DNA of 64,000 bases, taken from positions 2,586,001-2,650,000 of the forward strand of contig NZ_CP095550.1 of the NCBI RefSeq assembly GCF_023078335.1. The letters run 5' to 3'. The position numbers were made by a program, and so were the translations under genes. Source of the stretch: Metabacillus endolithicus. GTDB taxonomy: Bacteria; Bacillota; Bacilli; Bacillales; Bacillaceae. Below, one piece after another: positions 18,413-27,598 of this stretch (position 1 is its first letter; every line of letters starts with the position of its first letter). Below the pieces are notes generated by a model, which was not told where the DNA came from, searched no databases, and was given only the letters and a program-made list of their open reading frames with translations.

Positions 18413-20226
18413 TCCCACTCATCCTCTTGTTCCGGGTCATATGGTAAGGTAAAGAATACAGTTGTTCCTGCTCCTTCCCTACTTTGAGCCCAAATATCTC
18501 CTCCATGTGCTTGGACCATTTCCTTCGCAATGGCTAGTCCTAAACCTGTTCCACCTAGTTTACGAGTTCGGGCCTTATCCACTCGATAAAAGCGATCAAA
18601 GATTTTATTTACACTTTCTTGAGGTATTCCTACCCCTTCATCTTTTATCCGGATTTGCAACTCAGCAGGTAAAACATCTACTGTAAAAATAACCTTTCCA
18701 CCCTCTGGTGAATATTTAAGCGCATTAGAAATAATGTTATCTAGCACCTGTGTGATTTTATCTGTGTCAATATCAACATAAAGGGGATCGTTTGGTATAT
18801 TTCTAAAAAATGCTACATGCTGTGATTTCGTCATTTCAAACCGATCAATGATCTTTTGGAAAAAGTCAGTAAAATTGATCCAATCTTTGTTTAGCTTATA
18901 ATCAGTACGATCAAGCTTTGATAATTGAAGTAAGTCGTTTACTAATCGAATCATTCGTTCTGTTTCTGTTTGTGTAACATTCAGGAATTGTGGTGCAAGT
19001 TCATCATCCTTCCAAGCACCGTCTGCTAATGCTTCTAAATAGCTCCTCATCGTTGTTAATGGTGTCCGTAACTCATGTGATACATTAGCAACAAACTCTC
19101 TGCGTTCTTGCTCTATTTTTTCCTGCTCTGTAATGTCATAAAGAACAGCAATAAGTCCCTCATTCTTCCCTCGTTCTTTTTGAATTACTGAGAAACTAAC
19201 ACGAATGATAAATGGATGTTCATTCGTACCAGATTCAAGAATGAGTGATTCTTGTTCTTCTAATAAACTTTCAAATGTATATTCTTCACTTATTCCTAAT
19301 AGCTCTGTAATATCTGTGTTATTCACCGTTCCACGTGAAACATTCAGCATGTCTATTGCTGGATTGTTAATAAGAATAACTTTTCCTTCACGATTTGTTG
19401 CAATAACTCCATCAGTCATATGGGCAATAACAGACGCAAGCTTCTTACGTTCTCCCTCTGTCATAGCCTGTGCATCTTCAAGTTTTTCCGTTAAATAATT
19501 GAAGGTGATAGCCAACTGACCAATTTCATCTTCACCATACACTCTAACCTTTCGTGAGAAGTTACCATTTGCTAGCTCAATGGCCTGCTTCCTCATATCT
19601 GTCATTGGTCTAGTGATTGTTCTTGCTAGGAATATCCCTAAAGCAGCAGTAATTGCTAATGAAAGAATGGTTCCAGTAGCTAAGATTTTATTGATAATTC
19701 TCATTTGAGAGAAGACTTCTTCCATTGATGCCATTACATACACAGCACCGATTGTTTGGTTATTTTGATTAACAGGAACGGTCATAACACGCACACGTTC
19801 TGTTTCATAAATAAATACACCACTATAATCCAGACCCAATAAGGCACGGTGAACAGTTTCCTCAATTGATTTCTTCCCAACTATGTCCTTATTAATATCA
19901 GACGTTGCAATGACTGTTTTACTCATATCTATTACACGTACTTCAATAATTTCCTCTGTAAGAAAGTCATCTAGAATCGTGGTAATTTCACTCGTTAATG
20001 TCTTTCCATCAGAGTATTCCTTAGGATCTCGAGACATTTCTTGTTCAATATTATAGACTAGTAAGCTTAAGCGATTTGTTAAGGAAGCCTCAAAGTTTGT
20101 TTTTAGAGAGGATTCTAATTCCTTAACAAAATAAATTCCAATAATCTGCATTGCCATCATAATAAGCAGCACATATACCGTAACAAACTTAAAATGAATG
20201 GATTGAAAAAACCTAACCCTTTTCAT
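18409..20226 (-). CDS. walK: Sensor histidine kinase WalK
   Basis: 605 residues, the usual length. Membrane helices lie at about 12-34 and 183-203 around an extracytoplasmic sensor. HAMP follows (RTITRPMTDMRKQAIELANG), then a PAS domain (about 262-365, VIAHMTDGVIATNREGKV). The phospho-acceptor His is in FVANVSHELRTPLTTM. ATP-binding boxes are DNIISNALKYSPEGG, DEGVGIP and GGTGLGLAIAKEM. It phosphorylates WalR in response to cell-wall lipid II status and is essential in Bacillus. It starts 5 bases after the walR stop. Confidence 0.96.
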   Translation of the reverse strand: MKRVRFFQSIHFKFVTVYVLLIMMAMQIIGIYFVKELESSLKTNFEASLTNRLSLLVYNIEQEMSRDPKEYSDGKTLTSEITTILDDFLTEEIIEVRVIDMSKTVIATSDINKDIVGKKSIEETVHRALLGLDYSGVFIYETERVRVMTVPVNQNNQTIGAVYVMASMEEVFSQMRIINKILATGTILSLAITAALGIFLARTITRPMTDMRKQAIELANGNFSRKVRVYGEDEIGQLAITFNYLTEKLEDAQAMTEGERKKLASVIAHMTDGVIATNREGKVILINNPAIDMLNVSRGTVNNTDITELLGISEEYTFESLLEEQESLILESGTNEHPFIIRVSFSVIQKERGKNEGLIAVLYDITEQEKIEQERREFVANVSHELRTPLTTMRSYLEALADGAWKDDELAPQFLNVTQTETERMIRLVNDLLQLSKLDRTDYKLNKDWINFTDFFQKIIDRFEMTKSQHVAFFRNIPNDPLYVDIDTDKITQVLDNIISNALKYSPEGGKVIFTVDVLPAELQIRIKDEGVGIPQESVNKIFDRFYRVDKARTRKLGGTGLGLAIAKEMVQAHGGDIWAQSREGAGTTVFFTLPYDPEQEDEWE

Positions 20227-20230
20227 ACCA

Positions 20231-20938
20231 TTATTCCTGTTCTGCTTGTTTTAGATAGTAGCCTACTCCACGTCTTGTTACAATCCATGTAGGATGACTT
20301 GGGTTATCCTCAATTTTTTCACGTAAACGTCGAACTGTTACATCAACTGTTCTGACATCACCAAAATAATCATAGCCCCAAACTGTTTGTAGCAAGTGTT
20401 CTCTTGTCATCACTTGACCGATATGTTGAGCTAGATAGTGAAGAAGCTCAAATTCACGATGTGTAAGTTCAATTGTTTCTCCACGTTTTGAAACCACATA
20501 AGCATCAGGATGAATCACTAGTGAACCAATTGAAATTTCGTTGTTAGATCCTTTTGTTTCAGCTGTATCATTCGCCTGTTGTCGTCGAAGGTTGGCTTTT
20601 ACACGTGCTAGTAATTCTCTTGTACTAAATGGCTTTGTTACGTAATCATCAGCACCCAATTCAAGCCCAAGTACTTTATCTATTTCTGAATCCTTTGCTG
20701 TTAGCATAATAATCGGCATTTCATATTTCTTTCTAACTTCACGACACACTTCCATTCCATCTTTGTTAGGAAGCATAATATCCAGCAAAAGAAGATCCGG
20801 ATTAATTTCCTCCACCATTTCTAAGGCCTGGTTGCCATCATAGGCACAGTAGACTGTGTATCCTTCTTTTTTCAAATTAAACTGTAATATATCTGCAATT
20901 GGTTTTTCATCATCAACAACTAATATCTTTTTTTCCAT
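20231..20938 (-). CDS. walR: Response regulator WalR (OmpR family)
   Basis: 235 residues. The receiver domain has the acidic pair VVDDEKP, the phospho-accepting Asp53 in [13 protein letters not shown], and Lys in [11 protein letters not shown]. The C-terminal winged helix contains [16 protein letters not shown] and [16 protein letters not shown]. It controls autolysin and wall-synthesis genes by binding paired TGTWAH motifs. It is first in the walRKHIJ operon and is preceded by a terminator of the upstream peptidase gene. Confidence 0.97.
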   Translation of the reverse strand: MEKKILVVDDEKPIADILQFNLKKEGYTVYCAYDGNQALEMVEEINPDLLLLDIMLPNKDGMEVCREVRKKYEMPIIMLTAKDSEIDKVLGLELGADDYVTKPFSTRELLARVKANLRRQQANDTAETKGSNNEISIGSLVIHPDAYVVSKRGETIELTHREFELLHYLAQHIGQVMTREHLLQTVWGYDYFGDVRTVDVTVRRLREKIEDNPSHPTWIVTRRGVGYYLKQAEQE

Positions 20939-21226
20939 ATTCTCGCCCCTTTAATTTTGGCTCTGCTAATTTGTTTTTGTGAAGTTATTTTCGTGTTTTC
21001 TTTCTTACCAAATTACACTATCATCACATCAAAAAACTTTAGCATCGTTCTAGTATGACAAGTTCATGCTTATGTTTAATGTACCACTTTCAAAGAAGAG
21101 ATTCATCTTTTTCAGGGTCTTCATGAACATTTTCTTATACGATCATCCTTAAAATTTTATACCTTTTAATAGTATAAATAAAAGTTTAGATTTTCTTTTC
21201 TAGTGGTAAAGAGTAATAGAACGAAA
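20939..21226. other. walR upstream region
   Basis: About 290 bases with no gene. It must carry the walR promoter. I see AT-rich stretches but no -35/-10 pair good enough to mark. Confidence 0.5.
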
Positions 21227-21262
21227 AAAAGGACTGACCTCCTAAATTGTGTCAGACCTTCT
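21227..21262 (-). terminator. Terminator of the M23 peptidase gene
   Basis: On the minus strand AGGTCTGAC and GTCAGTCCT pair around about 14 bases and run into TTTTTTT. Confidence 0.75.
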
Positions 21263-21266
21263 TTCA

Positions 21267-22721
21267 TTATTTTAAATAATCAACAGGATTTTTCAAGTTG
21301 CCGTTTTCATACACTTCAAAATGCAGATGAACTCCTGTAGAATTTCCTGTTGTCCCCATTACACCGATTTTTTGTCCCTGAGAGACAACCTGACCAACTG
21401 AGACAGAAATTGAATCTAAATGAGCATAAAGTGTTGTTATACCATTGTTATGGTCAATAACAACCTTATTTCCATACCCACCATCAGATCCAGCAGAAAT
21501 CACCGTACCATTATCTGCAGCCTTTATTGTACGATCACTAGGTCTTGCTATATCAATTCCTTTATGTAGTTTACCCCAGCGCTGCCCTAAACCGCTAGAG
21601 ATATATCCTCCAACTGCCGGCCAAGCCAGATCACCACTACCTCTTGATGGAATGACCTTCGTACCTTTTATGATGATTTCTTTGACAGATTCCTTTACTA
21701 CTTCTTCCTTTACCGTTTCACGTTTTACTTCAGTGCCATTTTGTTTATAAGTAACATAGTTTACTAATTTTTCACCATTCTGACCCTTTTGAGATACTTC
21801 CTCTTCCCCTTTAGGCAAATTCGCATCTTCGCTTATTTCAGTTTCAAATGCAATATTCTCTTTTATGAATGATTCTTCTTTTATATTTACTGTAACATAT
21901 GGCTTTAATACGGTTACGTTAAGCAAATCACCAGATTGAATAACAGAGTCTTCCTTAAGACCGGGATTTAAACTTAATAATTCTTCAAGAGTTAAGGCAT
22001 GAGCCTCCGCAATATTTCCAAGTACATCATTTTCCTGTACCACATACTGTTTATCTTCAGGAGATCCCTTTTCTAATAAGTTTAACCCTTGCTCAGAGCT
22101 AATGATTTTATCCGGAGATACTTTTTTCGTTTCGAGCAAAACATCTTCTGAGAAGGTTACATCTACTATTCTAGATTGTCCTTCTTTAAGAGTAGCTGGT
22201 ACTTGATTAGTAGCAATACTCTTCTCTATTTCCTTTAATACATCTTCAGAAACATATTGAAGCTTATATTGCTTTAAAACAGCCTCAGCCTCTGCTTTGC
22301 TTTTAAAGTAGGCAACTTCTTTTTCATTAATCTTTAGTGCAGTAGATTCCACTACAACATCTAAGTCTTTTTCTAAAGAACGAACTGTTTCACTGTTATC
22401 ATAAACCGGTCTGAACATCTTTTCTGGTATAATCTCTAACTCTTCAATTGTTAAATTAAGATCTTTATATGTTTCTTTTACATTACTGATTTTTATCGTA
22501 GCAACTTGTTCAATCACATTTTGGTTATCTACTGTCCCCATATACTGACCATCAAGGTAAACATGATATACGGTAGATAATGTGTTTTCAGCCTGTGCAC
22601 TTACACTATGCGTTCCGAAAGTAATCGTTGCAGCTAATGCAATTCCCATTGTCATCTTCTTGCTAAAAGAAACATGGTTATGTAAATGCTTTTCTCCTAA
22701 ACTATTAAAGCGCTTAAACAA
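21267..22721 (-). CDS. Secreted LysM-G5-M23 peptidoglycan endopeptidase
   Basis: 484 residues. A signal segment at about 24-45 (TMGIALAATITFGTHSVSAQA) ends in a likely cleavage site. The middle holds a LysM domain (QYVVQENDVLGNIAEAH to SGDLLNVTV) for wall binding, then a G5 domain (about 285-350, ending EIIIKGTK). The C-terminal M23 peptidase has the zinc ligands in HKGIDIARPSD and HLHFEVYENG, with GYGNKVVIDHNNG between. It should cut peptide cross-bridges outside the membrane. Its position next to walRK suggests wall remodelling under WalR, but I found no good WalR box upstream. Confidence 0.92.
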   Translation of the reverse strand: MFKRFNSLGEKHLHNHVSFSKKMTMGIALAATITFGTHSVSAQAENTLSTVYHVYLDGQYMGTVDNQNVIEQVATIKISNVKETYKDLNLTIEELEIIPEKMFRPVYDNSETVRSLEKDLDVVVESTALKINEKEVAYFKSKAEAEAVLKQYKLQYVSEDVLKEIEKSIATNQVPATLKEGQSRIVDVTFSEDVLLETKKVSPDKIISSEQGLNLLEKGSPEDKQYVVQENDVLGNIAEAHALTLEELLSLNPGLKEDSVIQSGDLLNVTVLKPYVTVNIKEESFIKENIAFETEISEDANLPKGEEEVSQKGQNGEKLVNYVTYKQNGTEVKRETVKEEVVKESVKEIIIKGTKVIPSRGSGDLAWPAVGGYISSGLGQRWGKLHKGIDIARPSDRTIKAADNGTVISAGSDGGYGNKVVIDHNNGITTLYAHLDSISVSVGQVVSQGQKIGVMGTTGNSTGVHLHFEVYENGNLKNPVDYLK

Positions 22722-23240
22722 TGGAATTTCCTCCTAAATCTTTTCTAAGAAACTCAGGAAGCCTCTTACAAATGAAACTAGCAGACAAAATCATGTCGGC
22801 AATTTTCACGTAATAATACACTATATTACTCTAACACAAAAAAGTATGACTTTTGATTCAGTCATGAAATTGTAATACTACTGTATCATTTAGTTATATA
22901 GTCGTAATATAGAGTAAAATTTACTATAGAATGCTCGTCACCTTATAATATACGTTTTATGTATAGGTTTTTTGACGTCAATTAGGGTTGTTTTACAAGC
23001 TTAGGTCCAGTTGGGCTGGATGATTGTTCTCGGAGTCGGGATCACGACATTAAATAACTCACAAGAATAAAGGATTTTTGTAACTACTTTAAGTTTATTT
23101 GTAAGTTATTTGTTATTTTGGCAGCTTATTCAATTTATCAAACAACTATAGATGTTATTTTATAACTTCATCAATTATTCTTGCATTCAACATATTTTTA
23201 GATTGGTAACTGTCTAACTTTCTTAGAAAAAATAAAAAGC
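22722..23240. other. Intergenic region upstream of the M23 peptidase
   Basis: About 520 bases with no credible gene on either strand. A weak resemblance to a WalR box (TGTAAT, five bases, TGTATC at 22871-22887) misses one consensus base and is on the opposite strand. The rest is AT-rich sequence I cannot assign. Confidence 0.5.
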
Positions 23241-23267
23241 ATGAATCAAATATGATTCATGCTTTTT
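23236..23267. terminator. Bidirectional terminator after the tRNA cluster
   Basis: AAAGCATGAATCA and TGATTCATGCTTT pair perfectly around AATA; T runs follow on both strands. On the minus strand it ends the tRNA transcript. Confidence 0.85.
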
Positions 23268-23271
23268 TAAG

Positions 23272-23344
23272 TGGCTCGGGACGGAATCGAACCGCCGACA
23301 CATGGATTTTCAGTCCATTGCTCTACCAACTGAGCTACCGAGCC
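23272..23344 (-). tRNA. tRNA-Phe (GAA)
   Basis: The minus strand begins GGCTCGGTAGCTCAG, carries the anticodon loop CTGAAAA (GAA), the T-loop GGTTCGATTCC, and closes its acceptor stem with CCGAGCCA. CCA is not encoded. It is the last gene of a Lys-Glu-Asp-Phe cluster. Confidence 0.97.
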
Positions 23345-23371
23345 GTATAATTTGGATGTACTTTTAGTAAA

Positions 23372-23385
23372 CAACTGAGCTACCG
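23372..23385 (-). repeat. tRNA-Phe D-arm fragment
   Basis: CAACTGAGCTACCG repeats the D-arm bases of the adjacent tRNA-Phe (5' half) with no anticodon or T arm nearby. It is too short to be a tRNA and looks like a remnant of duplication or recombination. Confidence 0.5.
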
Positions 23386-23449
23386 TGTAACTTTTAATAT
23401 GTATATATAAAAAGAAAGTATTTCTACTTTCATTATTGTATATGTATGG

Positions 23450-23523
23450 CGGTCCGGACGGGACTCGAACCCGCGACCTCCTGCGTGACAGGCAGGCATT
23501 CTAACCAACTGAACTACCGGACC
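23450..23523 (-). tRNA. tRNA-Asp (GTC)
   Basis: The minus strand starts GGTCCGGTAGTTCAG, has anticodon loop CTGTCAC (GTC), T-loop GGTTCGAGTCC, and ends CCGGACCG. CCA is not encoded. Confidence 0.97.
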
Positions 23524-23554
23524 ATACAACTATATAATAGATTAAAAGATAAAG

Positions 23555-23626
23555 TGACCCATACGGGATTCGAACCCGTGTTACCGCCGTGAAAGGGCGG
23601 TGTCTTAACCGCTTGACCAATGGGCC
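23555..23626 (-). tRNA. tRNA-Glu (TTC)
   Basis: The minus strand starts GGCCCATTGGTCAAG, has anticodon loop CTTTCAC (TTC), T-loop GGTTCGAATCC, and ends ATGGGTCA. CCA is not encoded. Confidence 0.97.
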
Positions 23627-23642
23627 ATTGTCATAATAACAA

Positions 23643-23718
23643 TGGTGAGCCATGAAGGACTCGAACCTTCGACCCTCTGATTAAAAGTCAGATGCTCTAC
23701 CAACTGAGCTAATGGCTC
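23643..23718 (-). tRNA. tRNA-Lys (TTT)
   Basis: The minus strand starts GAGCCATTAGCTCAG, has anticodon loop CTTTTAA (TTT), T-loop GGTTCGAGTCC, and ends GGCTCA followed by an encoded CCA. It is first in the tRNA cluster. Confidence 0.97.
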
Positions 23719-23840
23719 ATCTTATGATGATGAGTATAATTATGTTAATTTCTTGTAACAGACACCCAAATCTCAGTAAGATTATTCAAGGAGCAGCTCG
23801 ATTTGTGCGCTGATGTTTCGCTTCGCAGCTTATTCGTTCG

Positions 23841-23866
23841 TGCTCTACCAACTGAGCTAATGGCTC
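23841..23866 (-). repeat. Duplicated 5' third of tRNA-Lys
   Basis: 26 bases identical to positions 23693-23718 of the intact tRNA-Lys (acceptor strand plus D arm), 148 bases upstream on the same strand. The remaining two thirds of a tRNA are missing, so it is a pseudo-tRNA fragment. Confidence 0.8.
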
Positions 23867-23983
23867 TCTCTAAAAACAATTTGTTCTTAACAGGACAGGA
23901 TCTATCTTAACACATACTTTTATAATATAGCAATATATTTTCAAAAAAATATTTTTATTTTTTTACAGCTCAAAAGTAGATTA

Positions 23984-24023
23984 TAAAAAAGAGAAGGAAC
24001 TGCTATGAATTCCTCCTCTTTTC
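23984..24023 (-). terminator. Terminator of purA
   Basis: On the minus strand AAGAGGAGGAA and TTCCTTCTCTT pair imperfectly around a short loop and are followed by a T run. Confidence 0.7.
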
Positions 24024-24031
24024 CTTAGTCA

Positions 24032-25318
24032 TTAGCTATATACGCTACGAATAACGTTTGTTTGTGAACGATCTGGTCCTACTGAGAAAATGGATAATGG
24101 AATACCTGTTAGCTGTGAAATGCGCTCAATGTAGTGTCTTGCATTTGTTGGCAGTTCAGTTAGATTACGTACACCAGTGATATCTTCCGTCCAACCTGGT
24201 AGTTCTTCATAAACTGGCTCACACTCTGCAAGTACTTTTAAGCTTGCTGGGTATTCATTAATTGTTTCCCCTTTGTACGTATAAGCAACACAGATTTTTA
24301 ATGTTTCAATGCCTGTTAATACGTCAATTGAGTTTAAAGAAAGATCCGTTAATCCACTTACTCTTCTTGAATGACGAACAACAACACTATCAAACCATCC
24401 TACACGACGTGGACGTCCAGTTGTTGTTCCGTATTCACGACCAACCTCACGAATTTGGTTACCAATTTCATCATGTAATTCCGTTGGAAACGGACCATCG
24501 CCTACACGAGTTGTATATGCTTTTGATACACCAACAACGTGGTTAATTTTTGTTGGACCTACACCTGAACCAATTGTAACACCACCAGCAACTGGATTAG
24601 AAGATGTTACGAATGGGTATGTACCTTGGTCAATATCAAGCATAACGCCTTGTGCCCCTTCGAAAAGTACACGGCGCCCTTCATCTAAAGCATCATTTAA
24701 AACAACAGAAGTATCAACAACATATTGCTTAATTTGTTGTCCGTATTCATAGTACTCATCAAGAATTTCTTCTACTGTGAAGCCTTCTACTTCATAGAAT
24801 TTTTCTAATAGACGATTTTTTTCTTGTAACGCACGAGATAATTTTTCTTCAAACGTATCACGCTCAAGTAGATCAGAAATGCGAATTCCTACACGTGCAG
24901 CTTTGTCCATGTAAGCAGGTCCGATTCCTTTTTTCGTTGTACCAATTTTATTAGCACCTTTACGCTCTTCCTCTACCTCATCTAGTTTCAAGTGATATGG
25001 AAGAATAACATGTGCACGGTTGCTGATGCGTAAGTTATCTGTAGTGATTCCACGCTCATGTAAGTACGCAAGTTCTTGTACAAGTGCTTTTGGATCGACA
25101 ACCATTCCGTTTCCAATTACACAAATTTTATCTTTATAGAAAATCCCAGATGGAATTAGGTGTAGCTTATACGTTTCTCCACCAAATTTAATTGTGTGAC
25201 CAGCATTATTACCACCTTGATAACGAGCGATCACCTCTGCATTTTCAGAAAGGAAATCTGTAATCTTTCCTTTACCTTCATCTCCCCATTGAGTTCCAAC
25301 AACTACTACTGAAGACAT
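24032..25318 (-). CDS. purA: Adenylosuccinate synthetase
   Basis: 428 residues. PurA joins IMP and aspartate using GTP, the first committed step to AMP. It begins [18 protein letters not shown], where the GDEGKGK loop binds GTP and [21 protein letters not shown] and the C-terminal TGRPRRVGW are further family signatures. The start is set by GGAGGTG six bases upstream and by the promoter at 25360-25388, which rules out an in-frame start at 25351. A PurR-type operator lies upstream. Confidence 0.97.
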   Translation of the reverse strand: MSSVVVVGTQWGDEGKGKITDFLSENAEVIARYQGGNNAGHTIKFGGETYKLHLIPSGIFYKDKICVIGNGMVVDPKALVQELAYLHERGITTDNLRISNRAHVILPYHLKLDEVEEERKGANKIGTTKKGIGPAYMDKAARVGIRISDLLERDTFEEKLSRALQEKNRLLEKFYEVEGFTVEEILDEYYEYGQQIKQYVVDTSVVLNDALDEGRRVLFEGAQGVMLDIDQGTYPFVTSSNPVAGGVTIGSGVGPTKINHVVGVSKAYTTRVGDGPFPTELHDEIGNQIREVGREYGTTTGRPRRVGWFDSVVVRHSRRVSGLTDLSLNSIDVLTGIETLKICVAYTYKGETINEYPASLKVLAECEPVYEELPGWTEDITGVRNLTELPTNARHYIERISQLTGIPLSIFSVGPDRSQTNVIRSVYS

Positions 25319-25359
25319 TCCGTGCACCTCCACTAATTTCGCACTATTCAAACATGTTT

Positions 25360-25388
25360 ATTTTAACAGTCGTATTTTACAAAGTCAA
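25360..25388 (-). promoter_or_regulatory. purA promoter (SigA type)
   Basis: On the minus strand TTGACT (25388-25383) and TAAAAT (25365-25360) are separated by exactly 17 bases, upstream of the purA start. Confidence 0.8.
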
Positions 25389-25391
25389 TGT

Positions 25392-25435
25392 AAATACGAA
25401 CATTTATAAAAAATATGTAATATTCGTTCGTCATT
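25392..25435 (-). promoter_or_regulatory. Paired PurR boxes upstream of purA
   Basis: AAATACGAACATT (25392-25404) matches the PurBox consensus AWWWCCGAACWWT at 12 of 13 places. A weaker inverted match around GTTCG lies at 25423-25435, 18 bases away. Paired divergent PurBoxes just upstream of the -35 are how PurR represses purA in B. subtilis. Confidence 0.65.
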
Positions 25436-25541
25436 TAATCACATTTTCTAAAAGAAGAGCAGAATTTCGTTTAGTCATAGTTTCATTTTTATTGTTTCCA
25501 ATTAAATAGGAATAATGTTACTAGAAAAACTTTGCTCCATA

Positions 25542-25576
25542 AAAAAAGAAGACCGTAATTTCTACGATCTTCTTCC
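25542..25576 (-). terminator. Terminator of the replicative helicase gene
   Basis: On the minus strand AAGAAGATCGTAG and TACGGTCTTCTT pair with one mismatch, followed by TTTTTTT. Confidence 0.8.
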
Positions 25577-25577
25577 T

Positions 25578-26936
25578 CTATGCGGCACCGTCATCAAAAC
25601 GCCGCTCAAGATTGACGAACTTATTATATTCTTTTACGAAAGCTAACGAAACTGTCCCAACCGGACCGTTACGTTGCTTTGCAATAATAATTTCGATGAT
25701 GTTTTTGTTTTCAGATTCCTTATCATAGTAATCATCACGATATAAGAAGGCAACGATATCGGCATCCTGCTCGATACTTCCTGATTCACGAATATCAGAC
25801 ATCATTGGTCGTTTATCTTGTCTTTGCTCAACGCCACGAGAAAGCTGAGAAAGTGCAATAACAGGGACTTTCAATTCACGAGCTAATTCCTTAAGTGTAC
25901 GAGAGATTTCAGATACCTCTTGTTGACGGTTATCTGTTCGACCATTACCTTGAATCAATTGAAGATAGTCAATAAGAACCATGCCTAGTCCACTTTCTTG
26001 CTTTAGGCGACGGCACTTAGCACGGATATCACCAACACGAATACCAGGAGTATCATCGATATAGATTCCCGAGTCGGACAAGCTACCCATAGCCATAGTT
26101 AGCTTACCCCAGTCTTCTGGTGTTAAAGAACCCGTTCTTAGCCTTTGTGCATCAATATTTCCTTCTGCACAGAGCATCCTCATAACAAGCTGATCTGCAC
26201 CCATCTCAAGACTAAAAATCGCAACATTTTCGTCTGTTTTGGTTGCAACGTTTTGCGCGATGTTTAAGGCGAATGCCGTTTTACCTACAGATGGACGGGC
26301 CGCAACAATAATTAAGTCATTTCGTTGAAACCCAGCTGTCATTTTATCTAGCTCAATAAATCCTGTAGGAATTCCTGTAACATCACCTACACGATCGTGT
26401 AATGTTTCAATATTATCATACGTTTGTACTAGAACATCTTTAATATTTTGGAAAGCACCGGCATTTTTTCGCTGTGCAACTTCCATAATTGTTTTTTCCG
26501 CTTCACCTAGAAGAGCCTCAACCTCATCTTCTCTACTATATCCATCTTGTGCGATGGTTGTAGCTGTACGAATTAACCTTCTAAGGATTGATTTTTCTTC
26601 TACAATTTTAGCGTAATATTCAATGTTTGCAGCAGTTGGAACTGAGTTTGCTAAATCACTAAGATAAGAAACTCCTCCTACTTCTTCTAGTAAATTTACA
26701 TCTGCTAGCGCTGCAGTGATTGTTACAAGATCAACCGGCTCTCCCTTATCAGAAAGGTCTAACATAGCGTTGTAAATTTTTTGGTGTGATGCTCGATAGA
26801 AATCTTCTGGGATTAATAATTCTGATGTTAAAGTAATAGATGATGGCTGGAGAAATATAGCTCCTAAAACAGCTTGTTCTGCTTCTATATTTTGTGGTGG
26901 TATACGATCACCAAGTACCTCGTTAATGATGATCAC
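25578..26936 (-). CDS. dnaB: Replicative DNA helicase (DnaB family; DnaC in B. subtilis)
   Basis: 452 residues. It unwinds the replication fork as a hexamer. The N-terminal collar begins DRIPPQNIEAEQAVLGAI; the RecA-like motor has Walker A ARPSVGKTAFALNIAQN, MGADQLVMRMLC, Walker B GMVLIDYLQLIQ, and SQLSRGVEQRQDKRP. Length and sequence are standard. The start is uncertain: GTG at 26936 follows AAGGA with a tight gap, and no better ATG is in frame before the conserved region. Confidence 0.95.
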   Translation of the reverse strand: MIIINEVLGDRIPPQNIEAEQAVLGAIFLQPSSITLTSELLIPEDFYRASHQKIYNAMLDLSDKGEPVDLVTITAALADVNLLEEVGGVSYLSDLANSVPTAANIEYYAKIVEEKSILRRLIRTATTIAQDGYSREDEVEALLGEAEKTIMEVAQRKNAGAFQNIKDVLVQTYDNIETLHDRVGDVTGIPTGFIELDKMTAGFQRNDLIIVAARPSVGKTAFALNIAQNVATKTDENVAIFSLEMGADQLVMRMLCAEGNIDAQRLRTGSLTPEDWGKLTMAMGSLSDSGIYIDDTPGIRVGDIRAKCRRLKQESGLGMVLIDYLQLIQGNGRTDNRQQEVSEISRTLKELARELKVPVIALSQLSRGVEQRQDKRPMMSDIRESGSIEQDADIVAFLYRDDYYDKESENKNIIEIIIAKQRNGPVGTVSLAFVKEYNKFVNLERRFDDGAA

Positions 26937-27151
26937 CGTCCTTCTACATTTATTATGAAAATATAAATCTATTTCTATTTATTATTATACACCTAAGTGC
27001 CATACTAAAGAATTGGGAAGTTTTATTCGCTTAGCTTGTTTCTTTTTAGAAAAAGCCTGTTTAACACTTTATTAAGTGTAAAAAAAAAGTGGCTCCGCTT
27101 CAAGATAAATTTCTCTCTTTCCACAAAACCACATCATTTCCCAACATTTAC

Positions 27152-27598
27152 TTATTGTTCTTTAACCTGTACTTTAATCGTTGCATTTACTTCCGGATGA
27201 AGCTTTGCAGGTACATTTGTAAATCCTAATGAGCGAATGCCATCTGGTAAATCCAGCTTACGTTTATCAATTTTAATATTATGTGATTTTTTCAGTTCAT
27301 CTGCAATTTGCTTGCTTGTTACTGAACCAAATAAACGGCCGCCTTCACCAGATTTCGCTTGAATTTCAACCGTTAATTTTTCAAGAACATCTTTTAGCTG
27401 TTTCATTTGTTCTAGCTCTTCCACAGCTTCTTGCTCCTGTTTTTTCTTTTGAGCATTTAATGAGCTAATACTTGAATTTGTTGCTTCAACAGCTAATCCT
27501 TGTTTGATAAGGAAATTGTGAGCATATCCGTCTGCTACATTCTTAACTTCCCCTTTTTTCCCTTTACCTTTAACGTCTTTTAAAAAGATTACTTTCAT
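27152..27598 (-). CDS. rplI: 50S ribosomal protein L9
   Basis: 148 residues. It starts [20 protein letters not shown], the conserved N-terminal rRNA-binding domain, followed by the long connecting helix (about 41-75) and the C-terminal domain with [14 protein letters not shown]. It binds 23S rRNA near the L1 stalk base. Its ATG overlaps the gdpP stop (ATGA), so it is translated from the gdpP-rplI transcript. Confidence 0.97.
   Translation of the reverse strand: MKVIFLKDVKGKGKKGEVKNVADGYAHNFLIKQGLAVEATNSSISSLNAQKKKQEQEAVEELEQMKQLKDVLEKLTVEIQAKSGEGGRLFGSVTSKQIADELKKSHNIKIDKRKLDLPDGIRSLGFTNVPAKLHPEVNATIKVQVKEQ

Larger units (their letters stand above)
23719..24031. other. Intergenic region between purA and the tRNA cluster
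   Basis: No gene is visible. It carries the tRNA-Lys 5' fragment at 23841-23866 and the purA terminator at 23984-24023; the tRNA promoter must also lie here. Confidence 0.6.

Noticed and set aside
22871..22887. WalR box upstream of the M23 peptidase
   Set aside because: Second half-site departs from the TGTWAH consensus and orientation is opposite to the gene.
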